In this document: positions 46,250 to 55,235 of the stretch, piece by piece
How positions within the stretch are numbered: position 1 is the stretch's first letter
Layout: each line of letters begins with the position of its first letter
Assembly (NCBI GenBank): GCA_028689615.1
Contig: JAQVCV010000010.1
Coordinates: 1 to 64,000, forward strand
Length of the DNA: 64,000 nt
Direction: 5' to 3'
DNA from: Bacteroidales bacterium
Lineage (GTDB): Bacteria > Bacteroidota > Bacteroidia > Bacteroidales > TTA-H9
The notes under the pieces: generated by a model
The model's database searches: none
Told to the model about the DNA's origin: nothing
What the model saw: the letters and a program-made list of their open reading frames with translations, nothing else
Made by a program: the position numbers and the translations under genes

Positions 46250-47704
46250 ATGAAAAAGATAAATCTCATTGTAGCAGGATTGTTATCGACCACAATGGTG
46301 TTGGCTCAAAATGCCACAGATGTTTTGAGATATTCAACGGTGAATTATACCGGAACTGCACGTTCTGCCGCTATGGGCAATGCATTTGGTGCTTTAGGTG
46401 CCGATTTCTCTACCTTAAGTATTAATCCGGCAGGAATAGCTGTTTACAAGACTTCCGAAGCTTTATTCTCTCCCTCTCTGTTTCAGGGAAAAACAACATC
46501 AGTGTTTTTTAACAAAGGGGGCGAGGATGAAAAATACAACTTCAATATAGCATCAGCCGGGGTTGTATTAACCGGCGACATCCCTAACCGCCTCGAGCAA
46601 CCCGGGTGGAGAAACATCCAATTTGGATTTGGTGTCAACCGTCTTGCTAACTACAACAACAGATTGATGATACGTGGATTTAATTCGCAGAATTCGCTTC
46701 TTACGTCTTATGTTGATTACGCCGACCACTATGGAGTGGCCGATGGATCGCCCGAGGATTTGGCTGTCAGGGCAAATTTGATTTGGTACGATTCAACGGA
46801 CGGTTATTACCACAACGACTTGCCTTGGGGTGGCATTGAACAACTAAAGAGTATTACCACCGAAGGTTATATGAACGAAATGGTTCTTTCAGCCGGGGCC
46901 AATTACAACGATCGGGTTTATATCGGGGTAACTTTGGGTATTCCTTACTTTAGTTATTACGAGTTAAGCTCTTTTACTGAAACTGATGTAGAAAATCGTA
47001 GCGAGTATTTCAATTCGTTTACATTGCATGAGAGCCTCGAAACCTCTGGTACGGGTGTTAATCTGAAACTTGGGGTGATAGTACGCCCCTCCAATTGGTT
47101 AAGGGTTGGCGCTGCTTACCACACCCCTACTTTCTTTACCAGTGTTCAGGAGACCTACAGTAGTAAAATCGACTCTTATTTTGATAAAGACTACGATGAC
47201 ATGCATGTTTCGTCGCAGATTGGTGATTATCAATACGATATTACTACTCCGTCAAAACTGATCGGTTCTATGGCATTCATCATTGGGAACGTGGCAACTC
47301 TTAGCGCCGATTATCAATATGTTGATTATGGGAATGCCCGTATCAGACCAACAGGTGAATTCAGTGATGTGAATGACGCAGTTAGTTATAGCTATAAAGC
47401 CCAGAACATTGTCAGGCTTGGCGCTGAGTATCGCTACGGTCCGTTTAGTTTCAGAGGTGGATTTGGCTTTGCTGATTCTCCTTTCGATCATAAACTGAAC
47501 GATGGTGAGAAAATTAATTTATCCGCGGGATTGGGCTACCGCGAAAAGGATTTCTTCGTTGATCTGGCTTACGTTCATTCCAAACAATCAGAAGATTATT
47601 ATTTGTATCATATTATTGATACAGAGTATTATAATTCTTCTCCGGTTGCCACTTCCGATTTGATTTCGAATAATTTTATGCTTACTTTTGGTTTTAAGTT
47701 TTGA
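46250..47704 (+). CDS. OmpP1/FadL-family outer-membrane transport protein
   Basis: 484 residues. The signal peptide ends at MVLAQ. The N-terminal segment TGTARSAAMGNAFGALGADF is the hallmark of FadL/OmpP1 channels (the STAR-AMGNA type region that plugs the barrel), followed by INPAGIAVYKTSE. Many beta strands follow and the protein ends with the aromatic GFKF. It probably transports hydrophobic molecules across the outer membrane. The nearby Trp/Tyr-rich lipoprotein may be a partner. Confidence 0.88.
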   Translation: MKKINLIVAGLLSTTMVLAQNATDVLRYSTVNYTGTARSAAMGNAFGALGADFSTLSINPAGIAVYKTSEALFSPSLFQGKTTSVFFNKGGEDEKYNFNIASAGVVLTGDIPNRLEQPGWRNIQFGFGVNRLANYNNRLMIRGFNSQNSLLTSYVDYADHYGVADGSPEDLAVRANLIWYDSTDGYYHNDLPWGGIEQLKSITTEGYMNEMVLSAGANYNDRVYIGVTLGIPYFSYYELSSFTETDVENRSEYFNSFTLHESLETSGTGVNLKLGVIVRPSNWLRVGAAYHTPTFFTSVQETYSSKIDSYFDKDYDDMHVSSQIGDYQYDITTPSKLIGSMAFIIGNVATLSADYQYVDYGNARIRPTGEFSDVNDAVSYSYKAQNIVRLGAEYRYGPFSFRGGFGFADSPFDHKLNDGEKINLSAGLGYREKDFFVDLAYVHSKQSEDYYLYHIIDTEYYNSSPVATSDLISNNFMLTFGFKF

Positions 47705-47729
47705 TTTTGGTTTAACATCTCAGAAAAGA

Positions 47730-47758
47730 AAAGAGGCTGTCCGTTGGATAGCCTCTTT
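47730..47758. terminator. Terminator between the FadL-like gene and ridA
   Basis: AAAGAGGCT-GTCC, loop GTT, GGAT-AGCCTCTTT: a 13-bp stem with one G-T pair. The A/T arms provide T runs on both strands for the convergent genes. Confidence 0.85.
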
Positions 47759-47783
47759 CATTTGAAAACTTCTGCCAGGTTGT

Positions 47784-48161
47784 TTATCGAACGGCAATAC
47801 ACTCTATTTCAACCAAAACACCTAAGGGAAGTTTCACAACACCAAATGCTGCTCTGGCGGGTGGTTCTTGGTTGAAGTAGGTGGCGTAAACTTCATTCAT
47901 GGCTGCAAAGTTGGCCATATCGCTAAGCAAGCAGGTGCATTTAACAACATTGCCCAGTGTAAGTCCGGCTTCTTGTAATATGGCTTCCATGTTTTTTAGA
48001 ACCCTGTCGGTTTGTTCTTTAATGCCCCCTTCAACAACCTGACCTGTGGAAGGATCAATGGGGATTTGTCCGGATACGAAAAGCATCCCGTTGGCTTCAA
48101 TAGCTTGGCTGTAGGGACCTACTGCTTTTGGAGCATTGTTGGTGTGGATGATTTTTTTCAT
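47784..48161 (-). CDS. ridA: RidA-family reactive imine deaminase
   Basis: 125 residues, start ATG at 48161 (MKKIIHTNNAPKAVGPYSQA). It carries the Rid signature AVGPYSQA, LFVSGQIPIDP, and the terminal EPPARAAFGVVKLPLG and EIECIAVR, with the catalytic Arg. RidA hydrolyses 2-aminoacrylate and related imines, which protects PLP enzymes such as the class IV aminotransferase next door. Same strand as pabC, 47 nt downstream. Confidence 0.95.
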   Translation of the reverse strand: MKKIIHTNNAPKAVGPYSQAIEANGMLFVSGQIPIDPSTGQVVEGGIKEQTDRVLKNMEAILQEAGLTLGNVVKCTCLLSDMANFAAMNEVYATYFNQEPPARAAFGVVKLPLGVLVEIECIAVR

Positions 48162-48208
48162 CTTTTTTTGTTTTAAAATTTCAAACAAAGTTAGCCTTTT
48201 GTTTTTTA

Positions 48209-48805
48209 CTACAGGCAGATGGTTTGTATGGGTCTGATCTGTAATGGATCAAACCCGAGGAGCGCATTAACGGGAATCCATCCCTGATACAGGCTTAAAC
48301 TTCTGAGAGTGATGTTGGCCTGTACAACAATCTGATTCTTTATAAGCTTGTCTATCATTGTGCCACGAAGAAGAGGGGTGGATGGGGTGTGGTAAATATG
48401 GTCTCTTACTAAAACAATATTGGCATAGCTTAAATCGGTAACCATGTTGTTTTTAACAATCAGGATATCATCACAATCGCCTTTCTGTCCGCGCAAATGC
48501 TCCAGATGGGTTCTGTCGGTGTTTTTGTATGTGTAGTTAATGGAGTTGTCGATCAATACTTTGAGCGATGTAAGGGGCCGTGGTTTGTAGGGTTCTGTTC
48601 TGAAATCTGTTGGTTTGCCATCGTAGTCGATTCTTAATCTGTGTGTTCCCTTTGTTGGCCTGATGTGCTTGTGGATGAACTCACTCACCGAGAATTCGTC
48701 TTGAAGAAAGTGTTCACGCAGAGTGCGGTTGATTCGGGCCTGGTGAAATTCTAGATTTAGTGGTGACCCGTTCTCAATTCTTATAGTTTCAAACCACAGG
48801 GACAT
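48209..48805 (-). CDS. pabC: Aminodeoxychorismate lyase (class IV aminotransferase fold)
   Basis: 198 residues of a short class IV PLP enzyme. The opening LWFETIRIENGSPLNLEFHQ, the PLP-lysine region YKNTDRTHLEHL, and VTDLSYANIVLV, the characteristic S/T-N-I/L strand, are visible. It is placed directly after pabB with a 17-nt overlap, so it most likely converts aminodeoxychorismate to p-aminobenzoate and pyruvate. On sequence alone a branched-chain or D-amino acid aminotransferase would also be possible, but the context decides. Confidence 0.88.
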   Translation of the reverse strand: MSLWFETIRIENGSPLNLEFHQARINRTLREHFLQDEFSVSEFIHKHIRPTKGTHRLRIDYDGKPTDFRTEPYKPRPLTSLKVLIDNSINYTYKNTDRTHLEHLRGQKGDCDDILIVKNNMVTDLSYANIVLVRDHIYHTPSTPLLRGTMIDKLIKNQIVVQANITLRSLSLYQGWIPVNALLGFDPLQIRPIQTICL

Positions 48806-49787
48806 ATACTTTCTTGTTTGCTTCTTCGAATTCGCTGTCGATTTCGCTCCTGATTGTTATCCCTCCACCGCTTTTGTAGAAAAATATCCCTTTGTGTGTT
48901 TGCTCTAAAAATCTGATTAAAACGCAACTATCAACAGTCTGCCCATCGAACACTCCAAACACACCGGTATAATATCCCCGGCTGTGAGATTCTGAATCGA
49001 GAATTATCTCAACTGTTTTTTCTTTAGGTGCACCACAGATACTTCCTGCAGGGAGAAGCTTGTAAAGTATATCACCTATTTGACCCTGCCAACCTTTCGG
49101 AAGTGAGCCAGATACTTCTGAACTCATTTGTAGCAATTTTCTCCCTTGTGCTTCAATGGTATCAATGAATTTTGCCCTGCTAACAGCCACTTTTTGGGCA
49201 ACCTGATTAAGGTCATTCCTTATCAGGTCGGTTATGGTGTTGTGTTCCGCAATTTCTTTTGGGTTGTTTCGCAGGCTGTGTTCGGCATTGGGAACTGAGG
49301 CATCAATGGTCCCTTTCATTGGAAACGATCTGATGGTGTTGTCATGAATTGTAATAAAAGTTTCTGGGCTGAAACAAATGAAATTGCTTTGATAGAGTAC
49401 CTGGTATTTTGAATTCAGTCTTCCAAAAAGGGTTTCAGGAGAATAATTGGTTATTACTCTTGTTGAAATGGTATAGTTTGTCAGGTAGCTGTTCCCGTGG
49501 GTCAGGTTTTGCATAACTGTTTTATACCCTTTCTTATAGTCAGCAAATTTTGACGGCTTAGGATGAAAAACCGGTGCGTCAGGCAGTGCTGCCTGTATAG
49601 GCGGTACGATACTGGCATTCGGAAAAATGAAATAGAGGCCATTGTTTTGGCATTGACTTAAGGGTAATACAACGGGCTGCTCTGATAAAAAATCAATCAA
49701 GAACGCAAATGGTACTCTTTCTGAACCCAGGAGGTTCATTTTGTTTCTGGCCCATTCGCTTTGAGGTTTGGCAATCCATTTATTCAT
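48789..49787 (-). CDS. pabB: Aminodeoxychorismate synthase component I
   Basis: 332 residues, shorter than E. coli PabB (about 450), with most of the N-terminal tryptophan-binding part missing. The chorismate-binding core is intact: SFPMKGTIDASVP, LIRNDLNQVAQ, LLPAGSICGAPKEKTVEII and SRGYYTGVFGVFDG with the catalytic acidic residues. It forms aminodeoxychorismate from chorismate with ammonia from PabA. The -7 box TAGCTTTG on the minus strand (49792-49799) ends 5 nt before the ATG, so the transcript would be nearly leaderless. The first alternative Met lies 16 codons further in. Confidence 0.92.
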   Translation of the reverse strand: MNKWIAKPQSEWARNKMNLLGSERVPFAFLIDFLSEQPVVLPLSQCQNNGLYFIFPNASIVPPIQAALPDAPVFHPKPSKFADYKKGYKTVMQNLTHGNSYLTNYTISTRVITNYSPETLFGRLNSKYQVLYQSNFICFSPETFITIHDNTIRSFPMKGTIDASVPNAEHSLRNNPKEIAEHNTITDLIRNDLNQVAQKVAVSRAKFIDTIEAQGRKLLQMSSEVSGSLPKGWQGQIGDILYKLLPAGSICGAPKEKTVEIILDSESHSRGYYTGVFGVFDGQTVDSCVLIRFLEQTHKGIFFYKSGGGITIRSEIDSEFEEANKKVYVPVV

Positions 49788-49831
49788 GGTGCAAAGCTAT
49801 GAATTAGTGAAAATACTTTATGCCCTTTGTT

Positions 49832-49839
49832 TACCTTTG
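49832..49839 (+). promoter_or_regulatory. -7 box (TACCTTTG) of pabA
   Basis: TACCTTTG matches the Bacteroidota consensus, 15 nt before the ATG at 49855. It supports that start over the ATG at 49768, which lies inside the opposite-strand pabB. The divergent pabB -7 box sits at 49792-49799. Confidence 0.55.
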
Positions 49840-49854
49840 CTCAGTTTTTCGTCT

Positions 49855-50424
49855 ATGAAACTATTGGTATTCGATAACCACGATTCATTTACTTACAACC
49901 TGGTTCAGATTATCAGGGAGTGGGGCAAATGTAGTTATTCTGTGTTGACCAGCGAGAAGTTGATAAACATCGATATCATGGATTTTGATAAGATGCTTGT
50001 TTCACCCGGACCTGGTCTGCCTTCTGATAACCCAAGGTTAATGGCTGCCATTAAACAAGCTTCGCTTAAAATGCCTGTTTTGGGTGTGTGTCTGGGGCAT
50101 CAAGCCATAGCCGAAGCCTTTGGGGGTAAGTTGGTTCGTGCTAAATCAATTTATCACGGTGAGGATTCCCTGGTTGTTGTTGAACCATGTGGTTCGGAGT
50201 TGTTTAAAGGCTTGCCGGGTCGTTTTTCCGTAGGAAGATACCATTCATGGGTAGTTGATCCTCGTTTCCCTTCAGTGGATCTGTCTGTTACAGCACGGAC
50301 GGAAGATGGAACTATTATGGCTCTTCAGCATAAAAAACTTCCCGTTTTTGGCGTCCAGTTTCATCCCGAATCCATCATGACCCCTTTGGGTGCAAAATTG
50401 GTTAGAAACTGGCTGGAACTTTAG
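49855..50424 (+). CDS. pabA: Glutamine amidotransferase, component II of aminodeoxychorismate/anthranilate synthase
   Basis: 189 residues of a class I (triad) amidotransferase: FDNHDSFTYNLVQIIREWG start, the oxyanion strand MLVSPGPGLPSD, the nucleophile Cys in GVCLGHQAIAEAFGG, and the His-Glu pair in FGVQFHPESI. It releases ammonia from glutamine for PabB. The family is shared with TrpG, but divergence from pabB across 67 nt favours PabA. Its 3' end overlaps the opposite-strand symporter gene by 23 nt. Confidence 0.93.
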   Translation: MKLLVFDNHDSFTYNLVQIIREWGKCSYSVLTSEKLINIDIMDFDKMLVSPGPGLPSDNPRLMAAIKQASLKMPVLGVCLGHQAIAEAFGGKLVRAKSIYHGEDSLVVVEPCGSELFKGLPGRFSVGRYHSWVVDPRFPSVDLSVTARTEDGTIMALQHKKLPVFGVQFHPESIMTPLGAKLVRNWLEL

Positions 50425-51913
50425 TCCAATCTCTACTTTGTTGTGGCAGAAGCCACAATCCGAGAAAAGTGAGGAATCCATTTAATAAAAGTAGTTCAAA
50501 TCCAAATCGATATCCATTTAGCAATTGTTCGGAGTAGCTGTTTATCAAGAAAGTAATAATAGGAGAAACAATTGCAACAACCGGTATTAGTCTGGTTTTT
50601 GGCATCCGTTTGCAAAACAATCCGAAGCTGAACAAACCGAGTAATGGGCCGTATGTATAACCTGCCATAGTGAAAACGGCATTGATTACACTGCTGTTAT
50701 TTAGTGCTTTAAATACTACAATGGTTGCCATTACCACCACCGACACAGCTATATGCACCTGATACCGGGTCTTTTTCTGCCTCGGATCTTGTAGTTCTTT
50801 AATGTTCATGATATCAATACAGAAGGAAGTAGTGAGTGCCGTCATCGCGGAATCTGCACTCGAGAAGGCGGCGGCAATCACCCCAACGATGAATACCATG
50901 GCTGCCAATCCTCCCAGATAGTTCATGGCTAGGAGTGGGTAAAGTGCATCAGTATGAACGTATTGGTTGGTGGCCTGGTTGAGCATGAATCCATGGGAAT
51001 CAGTAAAATTCAATCCCATTTGTTGGATGTACAAATACATTAAGGCTCCCATGAACAAGAACAAAAGATTCGCTGGTAAAAGAGTAAGACTAAAGGTAAC
51101 CATGTTTTTCTGAGCGTCAGCCAACGACCGGCATGTCAGGTTTTTTTGCATCATATTCTGGTCCAGTCCGGTCATAACAATTGCAATAAAGGCTCCTGAC
51201 AAAAATTGCTTGAAGAAATGGTAAGGAGATTTCCAATCCCAGTTAAAGACTGTGGTTAGCTCTGAATCTGATAAACTTTTTACAGCCTGTGGAACTGATA
51301 AGTCCATTTTCCCTAAAAGTATTACTATGGTTAGAGCCACAGCAAGAAGCATGAAAACTGTTTGCAGGGTATCGGTCCACACTATAGTTTTGATTCCGCT
51401 GCGGTAAGTATATAACCAAATCAGCAAAATTGTGATAGCAACTGATAATTCAAAGGGGATGTTGTAATGACTAAAAACAGCAATTTGCAAAACCATAGCT
51501 GCCAGAAAGAGTCGGAATGAGGCCCCAATGGTTTGTGAGATCAGGAAAAAAACCGCCCCGGTTTTGTAGGCAGGCCTGCCGAATCGATCACCCAGGTAGG
51601 TGTAAATGGAGATCAGGCTTCGCTTATAGTAAACCGGCATTAAAACAAACGCAATCACAGCATATCCTGCCAAATACCCGATCACGAGTTGAAAGTATTG
51701 AAAACCAATGTTGCCAACTTCACCAGGAATGGAGATAAGTGTAACACCCGATAGACTTGCTCCAATCATGCCAAATGCAACAAGGTACCAGGGTGACTGG
51801 CGGTTGGCTGTAAAAAATGTCTGATTATCTCCTTTTCCTGCGGTAAATTTGGCAATTAAAAGCAAAAGGCCAAAATACAATGCTATAACTATGAGTATGA
51901 TATGAGGATTCAT
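50402..51913 (-). CDS. Sodium:solute symporter family transporter
   Basis: A 503-residue membrane protein with about thirteen helices and the SSS fold. It carries GASLSGVTLISIPGEVGNIGF, containing the sodium-site region, and FSSADSAMTALTTSFCIDI, which resembles the Ser-rich conserved helix. It starts 4 nt inside the upstream NamZ-type gene, so both are coupled. The likely substrate is a sugar or amino sugar. Import of N-acetylmuramic acid released by its partner is a reasonable inference. Confidence 0.88.
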   Translation of the reverse strand: MNPHIILIVIALYFGLLLLIAKFTAGKGDNQTFFTANRQSPWYLVAFGMIGASLSGVTLISIPGEVGNIGFQYFQLVIGYLAGYAVIAFVLMPVYYKRSLISIYTYLGDRFGRPAYKTGAVFFLISQTIGASFRLFLAAMVLQIAVFSHYNIPFELSVAITILLIWLYTYRSGIKTIVWTDTLQTVFMLLAVALTIVILLGKMDLSVPQAVKSLSDSELTTVFNWDWKSPYHFFKQFLSGAFIAIVMTGLDQNMMQKNLTCRSLADAQKNMVTFSLTLLPANLLFLFMGALMYLYIQQMGLNFTDSHGFMLNQATNQYVHTDALYPLLAMNYLGGLAAMVFIVGVIAAAFSSADSAMTALTTSFCIDIMNIKELQDPRQKKTRYQVHIAVSVVVMATIVVFKALNNSSVINAVFTMAGYTYGPLLGLFSFGLFCKRMPKTRLIPVVAIVSPIITFLINSYSEQLLNGYRFGFELLLLNGFLTFLGLWLLPQQSRDWTKVPASF

Positions 51914-53139
51914 GGAATTAGTTCGGACTTATCTTTATAAAGAAGGTATTTTGATCGGGAAGCGCGGAAACTGTCCAGTTTTGGTTTCCAGCTTGCGCGG
52001 ATTTCTTCTTCAGTTGATCCATTTTGAATCATTTTTCTGAATTTATCTCCTCCTGCTAGTTTGTCAAAAAATTGAGCTCTTTCAAAAAAACTTTTTTTAT
52101 CGTTGAATTTCTTGAAAAAGTCGAGCAGAAAACTCAGATCAATTCTGGATAGCGAAGAGAAATTTCTCAGATCTCTTCCATAACACTGCACACCTTTTTG
52201 TGGCGGGTTGGTTGATACATGTGGGATGGGTTGGGGGGTGAAGTGAAATCGACCAAATGAGGTGTCAGGGTATCCCACTACCTGAAATGGGTAGGGTGTG
52301 CCTCGTCCAATACTGACAGGCGTAGCCTCAAAAAAACACAAGGAAGGATAAAGATTGATGGATTGCATGTTGGGCAAGTTCGGCGAAGGGGCAATCGGGA
52401 GCGAAATTTTTTGTCCATGATGGTAGTTTGCAACCGGAATGATGTCCATGAGAAGTTTTGAACTGTTTTGTATCCAATGTTCTCCGGCAATCATCCGGGC
52501 CAATTCTCCTGGTGTCATGGCATAAACAACTGGTATTGGATGCATCCCGACAAATGACCTGAAAGCTGTATCCAGCACAGGACCATCGATGTAGTGGTCG
52601 TTCGGATTGGGCCTGTCAAGAATCAGAAGTTTTTTCCCATTCAATGCACAGGCTTCCATAATATAGTGCATTGTTGAGATGTAGGTGTAGAATCTAACAC
52701 CTACATCTTGAATGTCGTAGATCACCATGTCAATTTCTTTCAATTGACTGTCGCGTGGTTTTTTAATGCTTCCATAAAGCGAAATCACCCGTATCCCTGT
52801 TTTCGCGTCTGTAGAATCATCAATAAGTTCTCCATCAGCAGCATTGCCACGGAAACCATGTTCGGGAGCGAAAATTGCTTTGATCGAGGCTCCAAGTTTG
52901 AGGAGGGTATCAACCAAGTGTGTATTGCCAACCACAGAAGTGTGGTTCACAACCAGTGCAAGGTTTTTCCCTTTCAGCACAGGGGTGTACAAGTGGAGTT
53001 GTTCAGCTCCCGGAAGAGTTTTGCAGCACACGGTGTCAGCAATGCAGGCCTCATGCCCGTGCTGAAACATCTGGTTTTGACCATGCGATGTGTAGCAATA
53101 CCAAAAGAAAACTAACAAGGGGATAATGTTGCCAATCAT
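51910..53139 (-). CDS. DUF1343/NamZ-type exo-beta-N-acetylmuramidase
   Basis: A 409-residue exported protein, signal peptide MIGNIIPLLVFFWYCYTSHG. It has the DUF1343 segments NLALVVNHTSVVGNTHLVD, IKAIFAPEHGFRGNAADGE, DMVIYDIQDVGVRFYTYIST, LILDRPNPN and RGTPYPFQVVG. Members such as NamZ of Bacillus remove non-reducing MurNAc from peptidoglycan fragments. With the symporter it probably forms a muropeptide-recycling pair, while the NagZ-like GH3 at 9.3-10.5 kb would handle GlcNAc ends. A signal Cys is not present, so it is likely periplasmic. Confidence 0.88.
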   Translation of the reverse strand: MIGNIIPLLVFFWYCYTSHGQNQMFQHGHEACIADTVCCKTLPGAEQLHLYTPVLKGKNLALVVNHTSVVGNTHLVDTLLKLGASIKAIFAPEHGFRGNAADGELIDDSTDAKTGIRVISLYGSIKKPRDSQLKEIDMVIYDIQDVGVRFYTYISTMHYIMEACALNGKKLLILDRPNPNDHYIDGPVLDTAFRSFVGMHPIPVVYAMTPGELARMIAGEHWIQNSSKLLMDIIPVANYHHGQKISLPIAPSPNLPNMQSINLYPSLCFFEATPVSIGRGTPYPFQVVGYPDTSFGRFHFTPQPIPHVSTNPPQKGVQCYGRDLRNFSSLSRIDLSFLLDFFKKFNDKKSFFERAQFFDKLAGGDKFRKMIQNGSTEEEIRASWKPKLDSFRASRSKYLLYKDKSELIP

Positions 53140-53269
53140 TCAACAAAAATACTGAAAACATCTTTTCCTTACCGACCTCACTGGAAGATGTTTTGTTGTT
53201 GATTTGTAGTTGTCTGGGGTTATGGTGTCTCGTTTGCACGTTTTTTTTAATGAAGAAAATCCGATTTTC

Positions 53270-53299
53270 TTGATTTTTTCATCTCTCTTTGTATATTTG
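53270..53299 (+). promoter_or_regulatory. Bacteroidota-type promoter of the porin-nrfHA operon
   Basis: TTG at 53270-53272, a 19-nt spacer and TATATTTG at 53292-53299, about 42 nt before the ATG. A short palindrome TATTTGCAAATA overlaps the -7 box and a related half-site (CAAATA) recurs downstream. It may be a regulator site. Confidence 0.55.
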
Positions 53300-53341
53300 C
53301 AAATAAGTATTCAAATACCAAATAAATGAATAAGCTATACC

Positions 53342-54601
53342 ATGAGAAAAGAATTTACCATTGCAATGATTTTGTTACTTCTGCTGCATTTTGAAGTAAA
53401 ATCACAGTTTTCATTAGATGCAGAATTGCGTCCGCGGAGCGAATACCGCCACGGTTTTAAGTCGCTCTTCTCTTCGTCTGATGAGGCTGCTTTTTTTGTG
53501 GCGCAACGTACGAGGTTGAGTGCTAACTACCTTACCGAAAAACTTTCGATGAAGATCAGTCTTCAAGATGTTAGGGTTTGGGGTGATGTCCCACAATTGT
53601 CTGTCAACGATAAACCGTTTATGGTGCATCAGGCATGGGCAGAGTACAAATTTTCACAGGTTTTTTCTGTTAAGGTAGGCCGTCAGGAAATTAGCTATGA
53701 CGACCAGAGGATTCTTGGGGCGGTTGATTGGACACAGCAGGGACGAAGCCACGATGCAGCTTTGTTGCGTATGTCGAAAGGAAAATGGAAAGGCGATTTT
53801 GGAGTGGCTTTTAATCAGGATTCTGAAAAGCTTTCAGGCACAGTGCTAACCTTGAAAGGGACTTATAAGGCTTTACAGTATTTCTGGGGGCATTACCAAA
53901 ACGGGAGTTTTGGTTTGAGCTTGTTGGCCTTAAACAATGGCATACAGTACGAAAACAAAGCCGATACTACTTTTAAAACTGTTTACAGCCAAACAATTGG
54001 AACCAGAATTACCTATGCTGCAGAACAGTTTTTAGTCAACGGGGCTGCCTATTGGCAGGGTGGTAAATCAGGAGCAGATAAAGAGTTGTCGGCTTGGTAC
54101 GCTTCAGCCGAGTTTGGCATTAAACCGATCAGGGGTTTCTCTGGAATGCTTGGTGTGGAGATGCTTTCAGGAAATAGTATGAGTAAGCCTTCAACTGCTG
54201 ATAATGCTTTCACCCCATTATATGGAACCAACCATAAATTCAATGGCTTTATGGATTATTTTTATGTTGGGAATCATATTGGAAATGTTGGGCTTGAGGA
54301 TTATTACATTAATTTAGCTTATAATTATGGGAAATCTCAGATAAGTTTCGTTCCCCATCTCTTTAGAGCTCAAGGTGATGTTGTTGATAGTAAATCAGGC
54401 GAAGTTCTGAGTAAAAACCTGGGTGTTGAGCTTGATCTTACTTTTTCTCATAAAGTGTCTGATGATTTTATGCTGCAGGCTGGTTATTCTCAGATGTTTG
54501 CACAGGATGCTTTGGCTGTTTTAAAGGGGGGAGATGTTGAGACTACTCAAAATTGGGTATGGTTGATGCTCACTTTTAAGCCGGTATTGTTTAAAAATTA
54601 G
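53342..54601 (+). CDS. Alginate-export-like outer-membrane porin
   Basis: 419 residues. The signal peptide ends near HFEVKSQ. The body opens FSLDAELRPRSEYRHGFKSL and QRTRLSANYLTEKLSMKISL, then VGRQEISYDDQRILGAVDWT. These strands match the alginate-export type of 16 to 18-strand porin. It ends LMLTFKPVLFKN. It is the first gene of the nrf operon (20 nt before nrfH), so it may admit nitrite or another anion into the periplasm rather than transport alginate. Confidence 0.78.
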   Translation: MRKEFTIAMILLLLLHFEVKSQFSLDAELRPRSEYRHGFKSLFSSSDEAAFFVAQRTRLSANYLTEKLSMKISLQDVRVWGDVPQLSVNDKPFMVHQAWAEYKFSQVFSVKVGRQEISYDDQRILGAVDWTQQGRSHDAALLRMSKGKWKGDFGVAFNQDSEKLSGTVLTLKGTYKALQYFWGHYQNGSFGLSLLALNNGIQYENKADTTFKTVYSQTIGTRITYAAEQFLVNGAAYWQGGKSGADKELSAWYASAEFGIKPIRGFSGMLGVEMLSGNSMSKPSTADNAFTPLYGTNHKFNGFMDYFYVGNHIGNVGLEDYYINLAYNYGKSQISFVPHLFRAQGDVVDSKSGEVLSKNLGVELDLTFSHKVSDDFMLQAGYSQMFAQDALAVLKGGDVETTQNWVWLMLTFKPVLFKN

Positions 54602-54621
54602 TTGCCCTAAATGAATACATT

Positions 54622-55233
54622 ATGAGTTTAAAAGCACTTATCGATTTTTTTATCCCACCTCCAAAATGGAGGTTGGCAGCAAGTCTGACAGGTGGTATTT
54701 TGATTGGTTTAATGGCCTTCTTATTTCGTATAAGCAATGCTACCTCCTACCTGGGCGATGCCCCTGAGACCTGTGTCAATTGCCATGTAATGCAACCACA
54801 ATTTGCTACATGGTTCCACAGCTCTCATCGTGAGGTTGCTACATGCAACGATTGCCATGTGCCTCATAACAACTTTGCAAATAAATATTACTTTAAAGCA
54901 AAGGATGGCCTGAGGCACGCAACTATGTTTACCCTCAGAGCCGAGCCTCAGGTTATGCGCATCGGTGACGATGGAAAAGAGGTGGTCCAAAAAAACTGTA
55001 TCCGCTGCCATTCCGACTTGCTTGATGACCCTCTAATGGCAGGTTACGAACAACAATTTAATGTTCATCGTACTGACAGGCCTTGTTGGGATTGTCATCG
55101 GGAAATCCCTCACGGTAGAGTTACCAGCCTTGCTTCAACATTCAATACACATGTTTCTAAACACCCTGATCCTGTCCCTCAATGGATACACAATTTGCTT
55201 AAAAAAGAAGTTAACAATAATAAAATTAAATAG
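54622..55233 (+). CDS. nrfH: Cytochrome c nitrite reductase small subunit (NrfH)
   Basis: 203 residues. An N-terminal membrane anchor (about residues 17-38) is followed by four haem c sites: CVNCH, CNDCH, CIRCH and CWDCH. NrfH (NapC/NirT family) takes electrons from menaquinol and passes them to NrfA. It is directly followed by nrfA (2-nt gap). The first haem has the family's Met ligand (CVNCHVM). Confidence 0.95.
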   Translation: MSLKALIDFFIPPPKWRLAASLTGGILIGLMAFLFRISNATSYLGDAPETCVNCHVMQPQFATWFHSSHREVATCNDCHVPHNNFANKYYFKAKDGLRHATMFTLRAEPQVMRIGDDGKEVVQKNCIRCHSDLLDDPLMAGYEQQFNVHRTDRPCWDCHREIPHGRVTSLASTFNTHVSKHPDPVPQWIHNLLKKEVNNNKIK

Positions 55234-55235
55234 TT

